A DNA stretch of 64,000 nt from Fomitopsis serialis. Its lineage: Eukaryota; Basidiomycota; Agaricomycetes; Polyporales; Fomitopsidaceae. Position 1 is the first letter of the stretch, and every line of letters begins with the position of its first letter. This document shows positions 34,201-47,067 of this stretch, piece after piece. Location of the stretch: positions 62,001 to 126,000 of the forward strand of contig NW_025954972.1 of NCBI RefSeq assembly GCF_022376445.1. Direction: 5' to 3'. The position numbers were made by a program, and so were the translations under genes. A model generated the notes under the pieces. The model searched no databases. It was not told the origin of the DNA and saw nothing but the letters and a program-made list of their open reading frames with translations.

Positions 34201-37200
34201 TCATAGTAGAAGCTCGTCATAGGTAACATTGATAGTAGTGGATTCGTTGTGTTTGAGCAAAATTCGTGCATGGTCACGGTGACGTATGCGCGAAAGGGCG
34301 GTGTACAGCTGTCCATGTGAAAACACGTGTCTCGTAAGGTCTACTCCCACTGCGTCAAGAGTTAGCCCTTGGCAGCTGTTGAAGGTCGTTGCATATGCCG
34401 GCGCAAGAGGAAACTGACGACGGAGGAGTGTATGCCCCGAGGAAAGGGTGGTAGAGAATGTGATCCGAGGTATGAGGACGTCTTCTTCATCGATGACACT
34501 GACACCTGCAATACCCCGTAGAATGCGGACTGTGACGAGACGGGGGCCGACCGCAATAACAACAACGCGAACGTTCTTGACCAAGCCACGGTCGAGGGAG
34601 AAATTGCGCAGCAAGCGGTAGACGGCGTTAACCTTCACGGTCAACGAGTGGGGAGGAAACCCTGCGGGATTCTGGCGGGCGACGTAGTCAAGTATGCTGT
34701 CGGGGGAGTCGATGCCGGCGTCGTCTGCCTCCTTCAGAGAGTCGGCCGCAAGGTATGTTCTGGTTGTCTCATCAATCCGGTCGAGAATAATGCTGTTGTA
34801 CCGGTCAATCTGCCTATTGGTGGGAGCAAGGATCGAACGTTTTAGACAGGCGATGGGATTGGCGAGTACATGCGTCGGGAAGACGAAGTCGATCAGCTGC
34901 TGGTCATCGGATACATGTTGCAGGAGGTGCAGAGAGACTTCTGGACCTTCACCGTCACCGATAGCATCGACCATGTGGGCGAGCTCAATGTCGTCGGCAT
35001 TGCGGATGGGTATGAGCAGGCGATGGATGTCAAGGCGGGCGAAGATAGGCGAAAGTCGTATGGATGCGTCAACGACCTGAGCTCTGCTTCCTTTGCGGAC
35101 GACCGGACATGTCTGTCGAAAATCTCCCAGGAGTACGATAGGCTTTCCACCGAATGGTGAGTTGTTTGCTGTGACTTGACGCAGAGTGTCTTCGACACAC
35201 GCCAGCACTGCTTTGTTTGCCATGGGAGCCTCATCCCAGATGATTAACGAAGCCTCTCGCAGAAGCTCGCCTCGTGGTTGATTATAATCGACCTGACATT
35301 CAATCAGCTCATTATTATCGTTCACAGGTACCTTTAGTGCGACGTCAGTTAGCACCAATATCAAAGCGGATGGTCGGTGAAAGAAAGCTAAGTACCTTGA
35401 AGCATGAATGCGTCGTTCTACCTCCAGGATAAAGCTGAGCAGCATATGCAGCTGTCGCAGTGGGTAAGACAATGCGCCCGTGCCCGCGAAGGTGATCGCA
35501 AATTGCATTGACGAGGTACGTTTTCCCTCGGCCAGCTTTACCATCAATAAAGATGGCAAGTGGAGTCAAATTCATCGCGGCTTGTACAACGTGGTCGAAG
35601 ATGAGCCTCTGACCATCGTTCATGGACGCCAACGCGTGAGATGCTTGCCGACGCAGAGCTGCTTCTTGTGAACTCCACCGTTCGATCTCATGTTGCAGCT
35701 CGGGCATGCGGCTCGTCGGCTCAGGTAGACCAAACTCGCTTAAAGTCTTGCCGTACTCGCTGAGGTAGTGCCCTAGGTCCTGCAGAGCGTCGTTCAACCC
35801 GAGTGCATTGGCGTTGTTATGTCGCAGGGTGAAGTCGAAGGACATGTGTTCCGCAAACATTTCCCAGAGAGCGAGAGGTGTGTCGATGCAATCATTGACC
35901 AATAGATGCACAAATAGAATGCGCAGCTGACGAGGCGTTCGGAGGTCGTGTACGGCTTCGAGAAAGCACAACTCTGCTTCCTTCTTGTCTGCGAAGAGCC
36001 CGAGAGCGATGGCTGCGTCCTGGAACGATGGCATGAGAACGTCGTCGACAGTGCGTAGTTCATCGTATGACATTGCTGATCGATGCTGAAGGAGTGCCCG
36101 GATGTAGAACCTCTCGCCTTCGTTAGGTCTGGCAGAGTGGATGCGGGCAATATGCGTCTTCTGTGCGCTGCGAAGGATGACGTGCATTGGAGGGGTATGC
36201 GAGGCCGTATGGCTTTCAACATAGTAGTTCTCGCGATGTACGTGCGTGTTGCTGTACTTCGCCAATCGGAATAAGGTGAAGTACTCGGTATACGTCAATT
36301 GTCCGAAGCTCCTAACGTCACCATTGCTGAGCGTGAAGCTGCCACGCGGACGTGCGAAATAGTGGTCAAGAAAGGACATGGTATCTGAGCCGTCGCTCTT
36401 GTGAGTCGCATAGCGTCGATGTGTGGGCGAGCCGGCCAGATGAACCGGCAGTGCGGAGACAGCAGGGTCCTTCCGAGTGATGTGAAAGCCGAGGATGCGC
36501 CACGTCGCCTCGCCAGCAGAAAGGTAACGCCCATTCCAATAGTCCTCGATCTCGTCGACAGGTGGTTGATCATGTTCGGTCAAAACACTGTACTTTGCAT
36601 GATCAGGACCTTCAACGACAACAGGTCAGCACAATGGGGTCTAGGAGTGTGTTGCAGTGAGTAATACCTTTATGGATGTATTTGAAGAGATACTGAAAGA
36701 TATGTGATGTGCTCGCAGCCTCGAAGTTGAGGTGACACTGGAATTTGCGGAGGAGAGGAAGGCAGTGGGGTACGACCATCCGGTCAGCATCTTTGCGTCG
36801 ACGATAGTGAACGCGGCCCTGGGGATCGACCGTTGTCTGCTGTTGCACAGCTTGTGGGTAACCAAAACGGCAAAAGCGCTGACCATCTTGGGCGAGCCGC
36901 TGACAATACTTCGCGATGGGCTGTGATTCTGCCGGATGGCGGTGCTGCATGAATTTCTGGACGAGGTGGGCATCACCAGTGTCTGCTGGTATCTCTGCTG
37001 AAATGACGCTGTCGATGTATTGCGGATCGGAGCAGTCGGCAGCATACTTGATGAGGATATGAGCATGAGGTACGCCTCGTTTCTGGAACTCAACGACACG
37101 GATTAGGTATACGACGGGGCCGGCATTAGGGAACATATGCCGCAGTTCCTTCTCCAAGATGGCGAGCTTTCGTTTGAACACGCGGCAAACGACAACGGGG

Positions 37201-38738
37201 ATGTCCGCAAACGTCTGACCGGGACGAAGCTGTTCCGTGATCTCGGGCCATTCAGTGTTGCATGTCATTGTCACGAAGAACGTCGGTGCACCAAAGCGAG
37301 CAGCGATGGCGAGCGAGTCCGCTACCTGCTCGGATGCCCAACGGCGCGAGCCAAGAAAGGACGCGGGAAGGTAGATGTTCTCTGTCTGCTCCACGTTGTC
37401 GGTACCCATGAGCTCCGCGTCATTCTGAAGGATGCGCCGCTGATTTTGGCGGATGTAATTCAGCCGACTCTCGAGGTTCCGACTGAACATGTCGACGACG
37501 TATTCGTTTGTCAGGCGGCCGAAGATGCGGAATCGCTCTTCGCGAAGAAGGCGAGCACGGTAGAACCAAATCTGGGTAGACGCGTTATCGGCGTCAGGTG
37601 CGCTTCCGTTGTTGCTTGATTGTATCGCACCACTGAGCTGCGTATCTTCAGGCGATCCAGTGACGCCCCAGCCTAGCGTGGCATGGGGGAAGAACAGTGG
37701 GTATGCAAGAGGTTCCCATAGTTTGCTTGTCGTGGAGACACGTTGGTTTGCGGAGTTGTCAGCACGGGATATGATCATGGTGCGTGCACGAACATCAGAT
37801 TGGATGGTGTTTTCGTAGGACATGATGGCTGCAATCTCGTTCGTCGTAGCTGCCTCGTTGAGCACGAGATGGGCAGTGGGACAGCTCGCTCGGTCAAGTG
37901 ACCCGAGTATGCGCAACTGTTGAACAAAAGGGTTGTGGCGCAGAAGCGCGAGGCGTACGATGTCGATCCATGCCGGTGGAAGGGTGGACGCGATATCTTG
38001 GTGTGGTGAACGATTGCGCATGAAGCCATCGTATAATAGCCAGCGCACACCAGAACTGTCGTGTGTAGGACGAATGCGATGGTAGATTTTGCCCTGGATC
38101 GCCATGAAGCCTGGTGGGCCATTTGTGGAGGGAAATTGAGCAGTGGTCTCGAGGGATGCGAATGAGAAGATGAGATTCAGAGACCGTGAAGCCGCTGAGA
38201 TGTGAGGATGGGTGAGGAGAGGCGTGAACTCAAGTGGCAGAGGTGGCAGTGGCGAGACGTCGCTAAAATATTTTCCTCCTGGTCCACAACAAAAACCGGC
38301 GTCTTCACCTGTAAGCAGAGCAATCTTGCACGTCGGGCAGCAATGCTCGGAGCGGCCGCGACGGGCTCCCCAATGGAGGCGTGGTGACGAGATGGGACCT
38401 ATAGCCCAAAGGTCTGGTGAGCCCAGAGCCGCGGACATCGGTTCTGACGGTGGGCTTTCACAAAAACATAAGTTCCGCATGCACCCTTGTCTGATTAACC
38501 GTTGAATGCTTACGTAGCAAGCGATGTGCAGGCAATGGATGAGTGCATTCAACTTCGAAGGATACGCGCACATGAGAGTGCAATGGAGAAGATAGATGAT
38601 TAGACTGGCCGGGGAATGGTTGACTAGTACGTGTGCGATGTACAGCTTGGCACATGGCGTCGTATGAAGTCGGAGAGAGAATAGAAGAGGGTTACACATA
38701 GAGGCAGTAGTATAACAGGTTAGTACGATGCACAGCAT
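34201..38738 (-). CDS. Helitron Rep-helicase
   Basis: Three exons: 38738-36668, 36609-35396, 35331-34201, about 1471 residues and no frame break. The N-terminal part has a cysteine cluster (HCCPTCKIAL, FCCGPGGKYF). The Helitron-like Rep domain shows FFVTMTCNTEWPEI, the HUH-type motif GVPHAHILI (about 558-560) and the two-tyrosine motif YLFKYIHKG (about 683-691). The C-terminal Pif1-type helicase shows Walker A DGKAGRGKT (about 1047), IIWDEAPM, VLLGDFRQTCPVV, TTFNSCQGLTLDAVGVDL and LYTALSR. Rep nicks and joins DNA for rolling-circle transposition, and the helicase unwinds it. All catalytic motifs are present. The true start may lie in an unrecognised upstream exon. Confidence 0.92.
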
Positions 38739-41331
38739 GAGCCTGAGGCGACTACCAACAGGGGCATGTAACTGTAATGGAGTCTATCATCTGGCATGCT
38801 GAACATGCATAGTAATATGGGTAGGGCCACGATGCTGAATCTCGTGCGTGATGTAACCGCAGTGAATGACGGTTGCAAGCGGCAGTGCGTGCGCGGGCAG
38901 CTCTGTACGCGGAGTTTGCGTTTCGCGGGTACGCGGACGTGCAATGTGTAATTTGCGCAGAGCGGCGAATACTGAACAATGACGTGTGGTGGGTAATGTT
39001 AGTGTACTGAAGTGCTACATTCGCCAGAGCGGGAATGAAACGTACAGCCTACAGCAGCATTGCGGAGGATGCACATTGCAGAGTTGTTGTTGCAATGGTG
39101 CGCAGAGAGCGACTGTGAGTCAAAGATCTGTACACATTGACGAATAATAAGATATTTTATATGTCGGGCAGGCATTCTGTGCGCTCCGGCAAAGGGGATA
39201 AAGTACAGATGTGGACAATGCTCGAGATCAACGCCGAGATGAATATAAGAAAGCGGAAGTCTCATGTGGACTTGACGCCATTGTGGCACAATACAAAATA
39301 CACGATCTAGATAATTGTAGATGGTGCGACGATCGACTGGTGGCACATACACACAGGGGCCGCCGTGAGGACGAATAGTCAGAGTAGAATGATGAAGCGG
39401 CGGCTACCATTGAAGTAGGGCACTAATGTAATGCCAATACGAATGAGCACGATGGACAGCAGCAATGTACGTGTGACTCACCTTGCACTATGGTAGCACA
39501 TGTCGATAGTTGATGGCAGGCGCATCTCGGCATCATTCGCAGGCCATGTCGACAAAGGGCAGTCGTAGCGCTGTGAGAGGAACAGCGCAGGGCATTCATG
39601 GGCGTTAGCACATGCGTCACCGTACGCGAAACGTAGCCCATGATTGTACAGTAAAGCACCATAGGAGTGGGACGGCGTCAGGGAGTATGAACAGCGCAAG
39701 AGACGTGCGAAATCATGAGGGTTGAATGTGTAATCAGAAAGGACGTAGTGTTGAATGTAATGGTATGTGAACCAAAGAAGAAAGTAAGAAAGCTGAATAG
39801 GGGCGTGTTGCACCGCGGGATCGGTATGAATGATGAAAAAAATGCAATAACGTGCATGTAGTGGAGAACCAGTGTTGTGTTGAGGGGGAAGTTCAAGCCA
39901 TAACAACAGTGCGCGCAACTTCAATGCCGCACGTGATAGTCGATATGAGAAGTGGCTCGAGTCGTCCTGCATGCCCAGATGAGCTATATTGGCAGATATC
40001 GGCAGAGATGGCAACGCACCGCGAGCATATGACCAAGGGGAACAACAACATTGGAAATGCCATCTTTCCAGACAGAATTTATCAAGGAACAAATACGGCG
40101 AGAGCCGTAGAGAATCTTCACATGAGCAGTGTCTACAGGGTGACCGTTGTACAACGGCAAATATTAGATGAGTTGATGTACATCACAATGCAGCATAGAA
40201 TGGCGTACCGCGGACAATGCGTTGGACACCAGAATGATGCCACAGAAATAGAAATACTACAGCGGCATCGTTTGCCATGACGGAAGATAGACACGAGACG
40301 GGTTGTCAATAGCTGTGCGGTGAGAGAGAAAGACACACGGCAAGCATATAACTTGAAACAGCTGCAGATCACGATGTGTGAGAGGGATGCAATGAAAGAG
40401 ATCGGGACGGAGATGAGCATGGCGAGAGATGAGCCGTAGTCAGGAGGGAAGGATGGCAGGCTAACACACAGGGGGCAGCGCCGGCTAAGATAGATAAAGT
40501 TTCGTTGTGAGATAGTGGTATTGTCAGGTCAGGAGCGTCGTGTAGCATTGTGACCTGACCATGGCCCACTGGCAGAAACGATGGCATGTGGTATAGCACC
40601 ACACGTCAATGCAAACCACGATGTCAAACTCAGCGTAGATGACAGACCCATAGCCACGCGACTTGGAGGGCAAGGGGTAACAGAATGTGACGCACACATA
40701 CCTGTCTCGACTGCACGCAGCCTATTCAAGTTGGACCGCATCCGTGCAGACTGCCTGCAGCCGCGTCACGATGGCGCCGATAGTCAATAGTGGCCGGTAG
40801 GTAGCGGGAGGACGACAACAGCTGGTACTGCGTCTGTGATGTCGTCGACATGGACAAAGGTGTGAAGAGGGCAGCGCGGGAGCGGGCAGGAGCGCGAGTT
40901 GTAAGGAGTGGCATTGGGCGTAGACGGTGTCCGAACCAGTCAGGAGCAACGAGCGAGCGCAGACAGGGGGGGTCAGCACCTGTCTCCGGGGAGCCAAGGT
41001 GAAGCCCCATCTCCGTGTTTTCGCGCAGGCGGGTGTTGCTCCATAGGTGGGAGAGGGGGTCGCGGCAGCACCGGGAGAGGGACTCGAGGTGCGCAGCGGC
41101 GGGTAGTTCCCACGGTTATGCTGTTGGCCTATACGCACCCTGCGCAAGGTCCAGCAGGCAATAGCAAGGTCGAACGCGCTCACGCATGAACATAAAAATA
41201 CATATCGCAATACAGTACATTCAGCACGGCCACAGGTGATATAAGTACAAAGACTGATGCATACTGGCTGTACATTCTGACGTCAGGCGAATAGAACAAA
41301 AAAAGGCAATGATCAACGTACGACATGGACG
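38739..41331. other. Helitron internal spacer without clear genes
   Basis: About 2.6 kb between the two element genes. No convincing coding exon on either strand. The plus strand looks purine-rich over most of it, and open frames of up to 204 codons on the minus strand have no motif. It could hold captured or regulatory sequence. Confidence 0.4.
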
Positions 41332-42484
41332 TCAGGCAGCGCGGGCGCGTTTCTTCCCCTTCCGCTGAGAAGGAGAGTCTTCTGCATGCGCGTCGGGCAC
41401 ATTACCATTGATTTCATCCGCAGGGGCGTCCGTGAGAGGAGACATTTCGCGGAGGTCGACCGGGAGAGGTAACTCAAGTGCAGCAGCACTAGAGTTGTCC
41501 GCAGTAAGCGAAGAGGTCGAAGGATGGTTTGCCGTGCGAGACGTCGACGATGAACTACAGCATGCAGATCAGAAAACGACGGCAGAGGAAGTACGAAGTG
41601 ACGCACGCAGATGGTGATACATTGGCGGTCACCCGAGTGGCCTGCGGCGATGTCAACTGAGGGTTGACGTGACGTCTGCGACTGCGCGGAGTTTGGGGAG
41701 TGTTAGCAGTCGACGATCGACTGCCTCCGGGTAGAGTGCCACCTCCGACAGCGACAGGAGAGGGACCGACGTTGAAAGAAATGAGCTCAAGGTCGACACC
41801 CAACACGCCATCTGAACGCACGCGCGAGCATCGGCCGAGGAAAGATATGGTAGAATTGGGGGAAGGAGCAGGAACGGTAGCCCATCGCGGCGAAGCGTCG
41901 TATATGCACCTAAGTGAGAGATTTAATGAAAGCGCGAAGACACTGTGTTGTAATTACACTTACTGAATAGTAGACGTTTTACTTTCGTCGCGCACACGCT
42001 CATGGGCGATAACGGCGAATGACTTTGATTGGCCGTCTGCAAGCACATCAGGCCCGGACGCAACCATTCCGATGCCGATGATGGTGGGCGGGAAAGACGG
42101 AACACTGTCATCGTATTCGTCCCCGAGAGATGGATCACCATTGAAAGGTGTAAGCTGGATAGCATCAAGCAAAGCCATGCCGGCAGAAGGACAATAGGCA
42201 CGCGCGATGACATAAGCAATAGTATTGTCAGGTAAGATAGTGTCGTTTGGAGGGCTGTAGACGCGCAGCTCAGCCGGAATGTCGCTGCCATTCGAGCATT
42301 CGATCAAGGTGGCGTAGTAGTTGTGGAACGTCGAAGTACCGCGTTGGCGGTTAGCGCTTGATGAACGACGGCCGTTGGTGAGGGATAGAAAGCCGAAGAG
42401 AAGAAGGTTGGTCATCGCGGGAGTTGCGGGACAGCAATTCAAAAACGGCGGGCAGGCAGCGGGCAGAAATACAGTCGAACGCAT
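41332..42484 (-). CDS. Helitron-associated protein of unknown function
   Basis: Three exons with consistent phases: 42484-41964, 41909-41607, 41554-41332; 348 residues. Visible features are STFHNYYATLIECSNGSDIP, VYSPPNDTILPDNTIAYVIA, ALLDAIQLTPFNGDPS, RWATVPAPSPNSTISFLGRC and DGVLGVDLELISFNVGPSP. A Ser/Thr/Pro-rich linker and a basic, nuclear-signal-like end (RKGKKRARAA) follow. The alternation of beta-like strands resembles an OB fold, and plant Helitrons carry an RPA-like single-strand DNA-binding gene, so I infer a similar accessory role; the family is not one I can name. Same strand as the Rep-helicase and upstream of it. An internal ATG (MTNLLLFGF) is another possible start. Confidence 0.65.
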
Positions 42485-42800
42485 AACAATAAGACATTAG
42501 ATCTGATTGACACAAAGACAACAGGCAGCCTTACCATTTTGGGAAACAATAACGAAGACAGGCGACGGTGTCATGCGCACAACAGACAGGAGGTACAGAC
42601 GCAGAGGGGGGAAAGAAATGCGCGTCGTGCAACACTGCATGTGGCCATGCACTGAGCGGGCGGACCAGTGGCCACATCGAGTTTTACTCAGCCACAGACG
42701 TAGACAGAAGCGCTGGGCCAAACAGGTGCAAACGAATTCACCGGATCTGCTTTAGTATACGAGTAATCTATACATATCTTGTCGGCTGTTTAATTTGAAG

Positions 42801-43108
42801 GAAAAGCCCAGCGCAGTCGACAAGCTGCTTCTTTCATCTGCTTTCTTCTCGCGAACGGTATCATGCTCGCTGTTGTATCCAGGTGTGTCGACAGCGGACA
42901 GGATTAACAACACTTCATAAGATCATTGAATATGATGTAAATCCAGTGAATCGACTTTGTAGCGGCGAATGATGGACACCCTCGAACACCTCAAATTGAT
43001 CGTCAGGAGGCCAACATTGCCGGAGCGCCCTCGTCGCGAGGTGAAGCCAAACTGTCCCAATCCATTTTGAGGCCAATGAATGTGCCGCAGGTAAAGGCAT
43101 CAGGACTG
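42801..43108. other. spacer between Helitron and methyltransferase gene
   Basis: No gene seen. The 5' terminus of the Helitron probably lies here or slightly to the left. Confidence 0.3.
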
Positions 43109-44522
43109 CTACGCTGCTCGATCGACTGTTCCTATCCATATCTCGACAGGATCCCCGCCCGCACCACGTCTTTCGTCCACTTTCTCGAGTTGTACGCCAA
43201 TCTCTCTCATCGTCTCCCACAGCGTCCGTTCTGCGGGGTCACGCTCCTTATACCCGAGCAGTATCATAGTCTCCAGCGACCCCGATTTCGACGGTGGTAC
43301 TGCCGAGCGTAGACGGAGAATGTCTGAGACTGTTCGTATCAGCGACGGGAACGCAGAGGTATTGTACGTGACGTCCGCCATGCTAGGTTGCACAACGGTC
43401 AATGCGGATGGTATGTTCAGTGAGAACGAACGCACAGTATCACGTCAAACCCGTCTTGCGTAGCGGAAACTTCAGGTGGAAGTGTCTGCTCGTCCCAGTC
43501 AAGCGTAAGAGCCCTGGGACGACTGGCATCCGAAGAGAACAGCGATGCATTACTCGAGATGTTGTGTTCGAGGAGAGGCATTGCGGATGCTTTACAAACC
43601 TCATGGTAAGATCGGGGCAAGAATATGATTATGAGGAAACGCACATAGATCCGTCGTAATAATGCAGCCACCATCCGTAGCTTTCGTGGACCGCAGCGCT
43701 CCGAGAGCCAGGGACACCATGCCTGTGCCCGCACCTGTTCATCGATGCGTTAGGGACAAAATCACTGACGAAGATGCGACTTCACCCAGCTCGATGATAT
43801 GTCGCCGCTCAGGGCACAAAAGGGCATTTTTCATGCGGGCGACAGCGTGGGAGGTGCTCACGACGCTGTCGTCGTTCGCTAAAGCAGTGATCCAAGAGCT
43901 TAGCCCCACACCACTGTCCCATACCTTCTGTAGGGATAGTGAGTGAGACAGGGATGCAGGAAGTCGAGCCGCGCCGAATCAAAACACGAACCTTGTCGAG
44001 GTCGAATGACGTTTGTTCCCTCACGCGCATGAAGACCTGCTCAGACATGTCAAGCGGAATCCGGTATATTCGTTCCACACGGTCCTGTTTCTCCGAGAAT
44101 GATGGAAGTTTCGTCTTCGGTATCTTGGAGCTAAAGAAGATGGGCATAGACATGACCGGAAAAGGTCGCTGACCGACATCTGCCGACCCCAGGTTGATGA
44201 TGTGCGGATGTCCTTGAGCATGGGTGGTAAGGACAAGGCAGTAGTATTGGCTTTCTCTAATGCCCGGAGGAGCTGGTACTAGCAGCTCTTTGTAAGCGCT
44301 ACCTTGTCTCCATGTCGTCAGCTTCAGAGGCTGAGTGATCCCTGGCAGTTGACTCGGTTTTGCATGAGGAGCAGAGGGGAGGCACCAAGCGTAGTAGATA
44401 TCTTGAGCGTCAACAAGCAGCTCTGTGCGCAAGTCGTTTGCAACCTGCGGTGTTATTGAAACAGGAGATGACGGGAGGACATGAGACGGCGGAGGTCGAA
44501 GGAATGACAGGTAGAAGAACAT
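43109..44522 (-). CDS. protein lysine methyltransferase, METTL21/family 16 type
   Basis: Minus-strand exons start 44522-43992, 43927-43786, 43734-43645, then from 43589, with a final exon ending 43109. Diagnostic motifs assembled over introns: SFDLDKKVWDSGVGLSSWI, the SAM-binding IIELGAGTGMVSLALG, AMPLLEHNISSN, LTLDWDE, ADVTYNTSAFPSLI, MILLGYKERDPAERTLW and GAGGDPVEIW. These fit the fungal branch of methyltransferase family 16 (EEF/METTL21-like), which methylates lysines in translation factors and chaperones. The N-terminal 140 residues (LVDAQDIYYAWCLPS) are longer than in METTL21 itself. No frame break seen. Confidence 0.85.
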
Positions 44523-44916
44523 CCTGATTCTTTGTTGTCTTCACTGGACGACAGTCGGTGTTGCTATCATATCCGTGTCAGTCTCTCTGTATTCTTGCGA
44601 ATCCCGCACCACTGCCGTATCTGCATAAACACAGTATGGACTCACCACGACAAGGTGGGATGTAGATCGAAAACGAAAGAACGGGCGGCTACGAGCGATC
44701 GCGCATACTTCTGTCACGTGGGCGTGTAGTAGTGCCACGCGTCTGTGCCAGTGCCGAGCCCAAACGCGTCTTCGCTCCGGCTTCCGGTCTATGATACTGT
44801 AAGTACTCTCATCTTGACCGTCATTCAGGTATGCTCACGAACGTATATCTCAACCCTGAAACTGACTCGACTTGCGTGTAGTCTCCCTAGGAAAGATTAC
44901 CTAGTCCAGCGTCACG
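44523..44916. promoter_or_regulatory. divergent promoter region, methyltransferase / rhomboid
   Basis: About 390 bp between divergent starts; no recognisable box. Confidence 0.35.
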
Positions 44917-46767
44917 ATGCTGTGGACACTCAGTCTGCGCCCTTGCAGTCTGACTAGATGTCTATCGAGGCCACAATGTCGCTATTTCTCGAGCTCTCCA
45001 CTGCGTCTGCCGCCAAGACATCTAGCGGCTGAAGAGCGCAGTAACATCCCGTCTGCAAAACTCCAGAGCGGAGACGCCGAGCCCAAGGTCGAAGCAGAGG
45101 AGCCATGGTTATTCTACCAACGCGTTGGGCCTCCCACAATCAGAAACCAAGTCCTCGCAAGTATCATGACGTAGACCCATCATGAAATAGTCTCTGTGAA
45201 GCTCATCTACCGTTCAGCTCTTCGTGTTTGGTTCGCTCTTGACCTTCGGCGTAGCCGCGAGGCAGACGAACCTCGACACCTACTACTGGACGAACAAGCT
45301 GACCGGATCCTCATTCTGGACATCCGGTGGGACGCCGACAGATAGTGACCTCACTTTAGCCAAGCGCCACGACCTGCTCGCTGTATGCAATGTCACCCGT
45401 ACCTCAGTACCTCCACTCGCTCACGCATATCGCAGAAATCAATGACCTGGCTGCGCAAGCTGCAATCGTCGGGGCTGCCTGACCAGCTCAGGGCCATGGC
45501 GGCGTATAGCTATGGCCAGGCGGTACTGAAGTTCGTGGATACGACGGAAGGGAGGCGGGTGTGCTACATGCTGGCTGCAGCGAACGGCGTAGTGTGGGCT
45601 GTGTGGCAGATACCACGAATGCAGGGTGTCATGCTGAGGACATTCGCGCATCATCCGCTCTCCGGCCTGTCATACACCATGCTCACATCGACATTCAGGT
45701 GATGTTCGTATTCATCGAATGGCGCCTTGTCCGCTGATTTCGATCGCCATATAGCCATAGCGCTTTCTTTCACTTGCTATTCAACATGATGGCGCTGCTG
45801 AGCTTTGGTACGCTCTCCGTTTGCGAGCGGACCACAACTAGTAGTACATGATGCTCAATATTCGTGCAGGGTCTAGTGCAGACGTGTACTTGACGTTACA
45901 ACAGCGAGCAGACCCCTCGAACCTCCGAGAGTCCACGAGCCAGTGGCACTTCCTCTCATTCTTCATATCAGGTATATACCTAGCATTCAGATTCCAGTAG
46001 GTCCAGCCACTAATACAGTTGGATCGCTAGCCGGCCTATTTTCCTCGCTCGTCTCCCACGTCGCTACAGCGAGGATCAAGTACCCCCAGCTCATCGCTCA
46101 ACTCGCCAACCCCGCGAAGACAGCCGCGCCCGCAGCCTCCATAGCGGAGGGCGCCGCGGCCGTCCGATCTACATCCGCGCTCACCGGCAGTGAAGCCCTC
46201 ACAAGTATCAAGCCCTCGCTGGGCGCGTCCGGCGCGATATACGCTACCCTGACGCTCACGGCGATGGCGTTCCCCGAAACGCACGTCTCGCTCATCTTCC
46301 CGCGCGCCGAGATCCCGATCCAGTACGGCGTGTGTGGATTTATGGCACTGGACCTCATGGGCGTCATCCGTGGGTGGAGGTCAGTCCTGCTCGTCACGAA
46401 TAGGGCACAGTGGATCTGATTCGTATGGCGTGATAGGCGGTTCGACCACTATGCGCACCTGGGCGGAGCGATGTTCGGTTTGTGGTACTACGCGTACGGC
46501 CCTAAGGTTTGGGAGTCCTTCCGAGAGATGACGCTGGCGGGCTGCCGCGGTCGCTCCAGAAGGCGTGAGCGAGTTTCGTGTTCGGTGCCCCACTTCGCAT
46601 GCATATACTGGACCCTCCACTCCACTCAACAGAATATAGTTCATCGCTCCTGCAAAGCGTCCTTCGCAATCTCAACTGAAGGAAAATGCGAATGGGAGTT
46701 ACAGTGCTTGCTCTCCGGCATATTCAAGTTGAATACTTCAATGTCGAGCCACGTGCCAGTGGGCTGA
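44917..46767 (+). CDS. mitochondrial rhomboid protease (PCP1/PARL-like)
   Basis: The N-terminus MLWTLSLRPCSLTRCLSRP with FSSSPLRLP is Arg/Ser-rich without acids, as in a mitochondrial presequence. Exons then carry LFVFGSLLTFGVAARQ, MTWLRKLQSSGLPDQL, LAAANGVVWAVWQIPRMQGV, HHPLSGLSYTMLTSTF, HLLFNMMALLSFG, the catalytic serine loop SLGASGAIYATL and the catalytic histidine FDHYAHLGGAMFGL. Ser and His form the intramembrane dyad. Family members cleave membrane-anchored substrates in the inner mitochondrial membrane, such as Mgm1 in yeast. The C-terminus is uncertain: this frame ends at 46767, but a one-base shift after REMTLAG would end it near 46569. Confidence 0.85.
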
Positions 46768-47067
46768 AGGATTTTTTGACTCAAGGACCACGAGCGGCAG
46801 TTACAATTGGCCCATCCAACAAAACAACAAGACACCTCTACTAATTACCTCTCAGGATCAAATAAGGTATGTCTTCCTTCCGGTGCGTGGGGAACGTAAT
46901 TAAACACTGAAGGTTACACTAAGGATACATCTGATGTCGGACAAAGTTGGGGTAGTATGGGCTATCGTGCGATGATGTCTAGTACGTGGCGACCGGTCTC
47001 GCGGTCGCGATGACCCACCTAGGAAGCCCGATCAGCATCGCATCTAACGCGAGAGGTAGGGGAAAAC
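46768..47067. other. intergenic, no gene seen
   Basis: Convergent 3' ends; nothing recognised. Confidence 0.35.

Larger units (their letters stand above)
34110..42800 (-). mobile_element. Helitron, probably autonomous, two genes
   Basis: Rep-helicase gene (34201-38738) and a second gene (41332-42484), both minus strand, sit between host genes for RhoGAP and a methyltransferase. Helitrons end in 5' TC and 3' CTRR after a short hairpin. A CCGC...GCGG hairpin candidate lies just past the helicase stop (about 34150-34170), but no clean CTRR is present. Both termini are therefore estimates. Rolling-circle transposition leaves no target-site duplication, so none is expected. Confidence 0.75.

Noticed and set aside
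39478..40092. 204-codon minus-strand frame inside the Helitron
   Set aside because: Composition follows the strand skew of the region; no motif and no link to the Rep or accessory gene.
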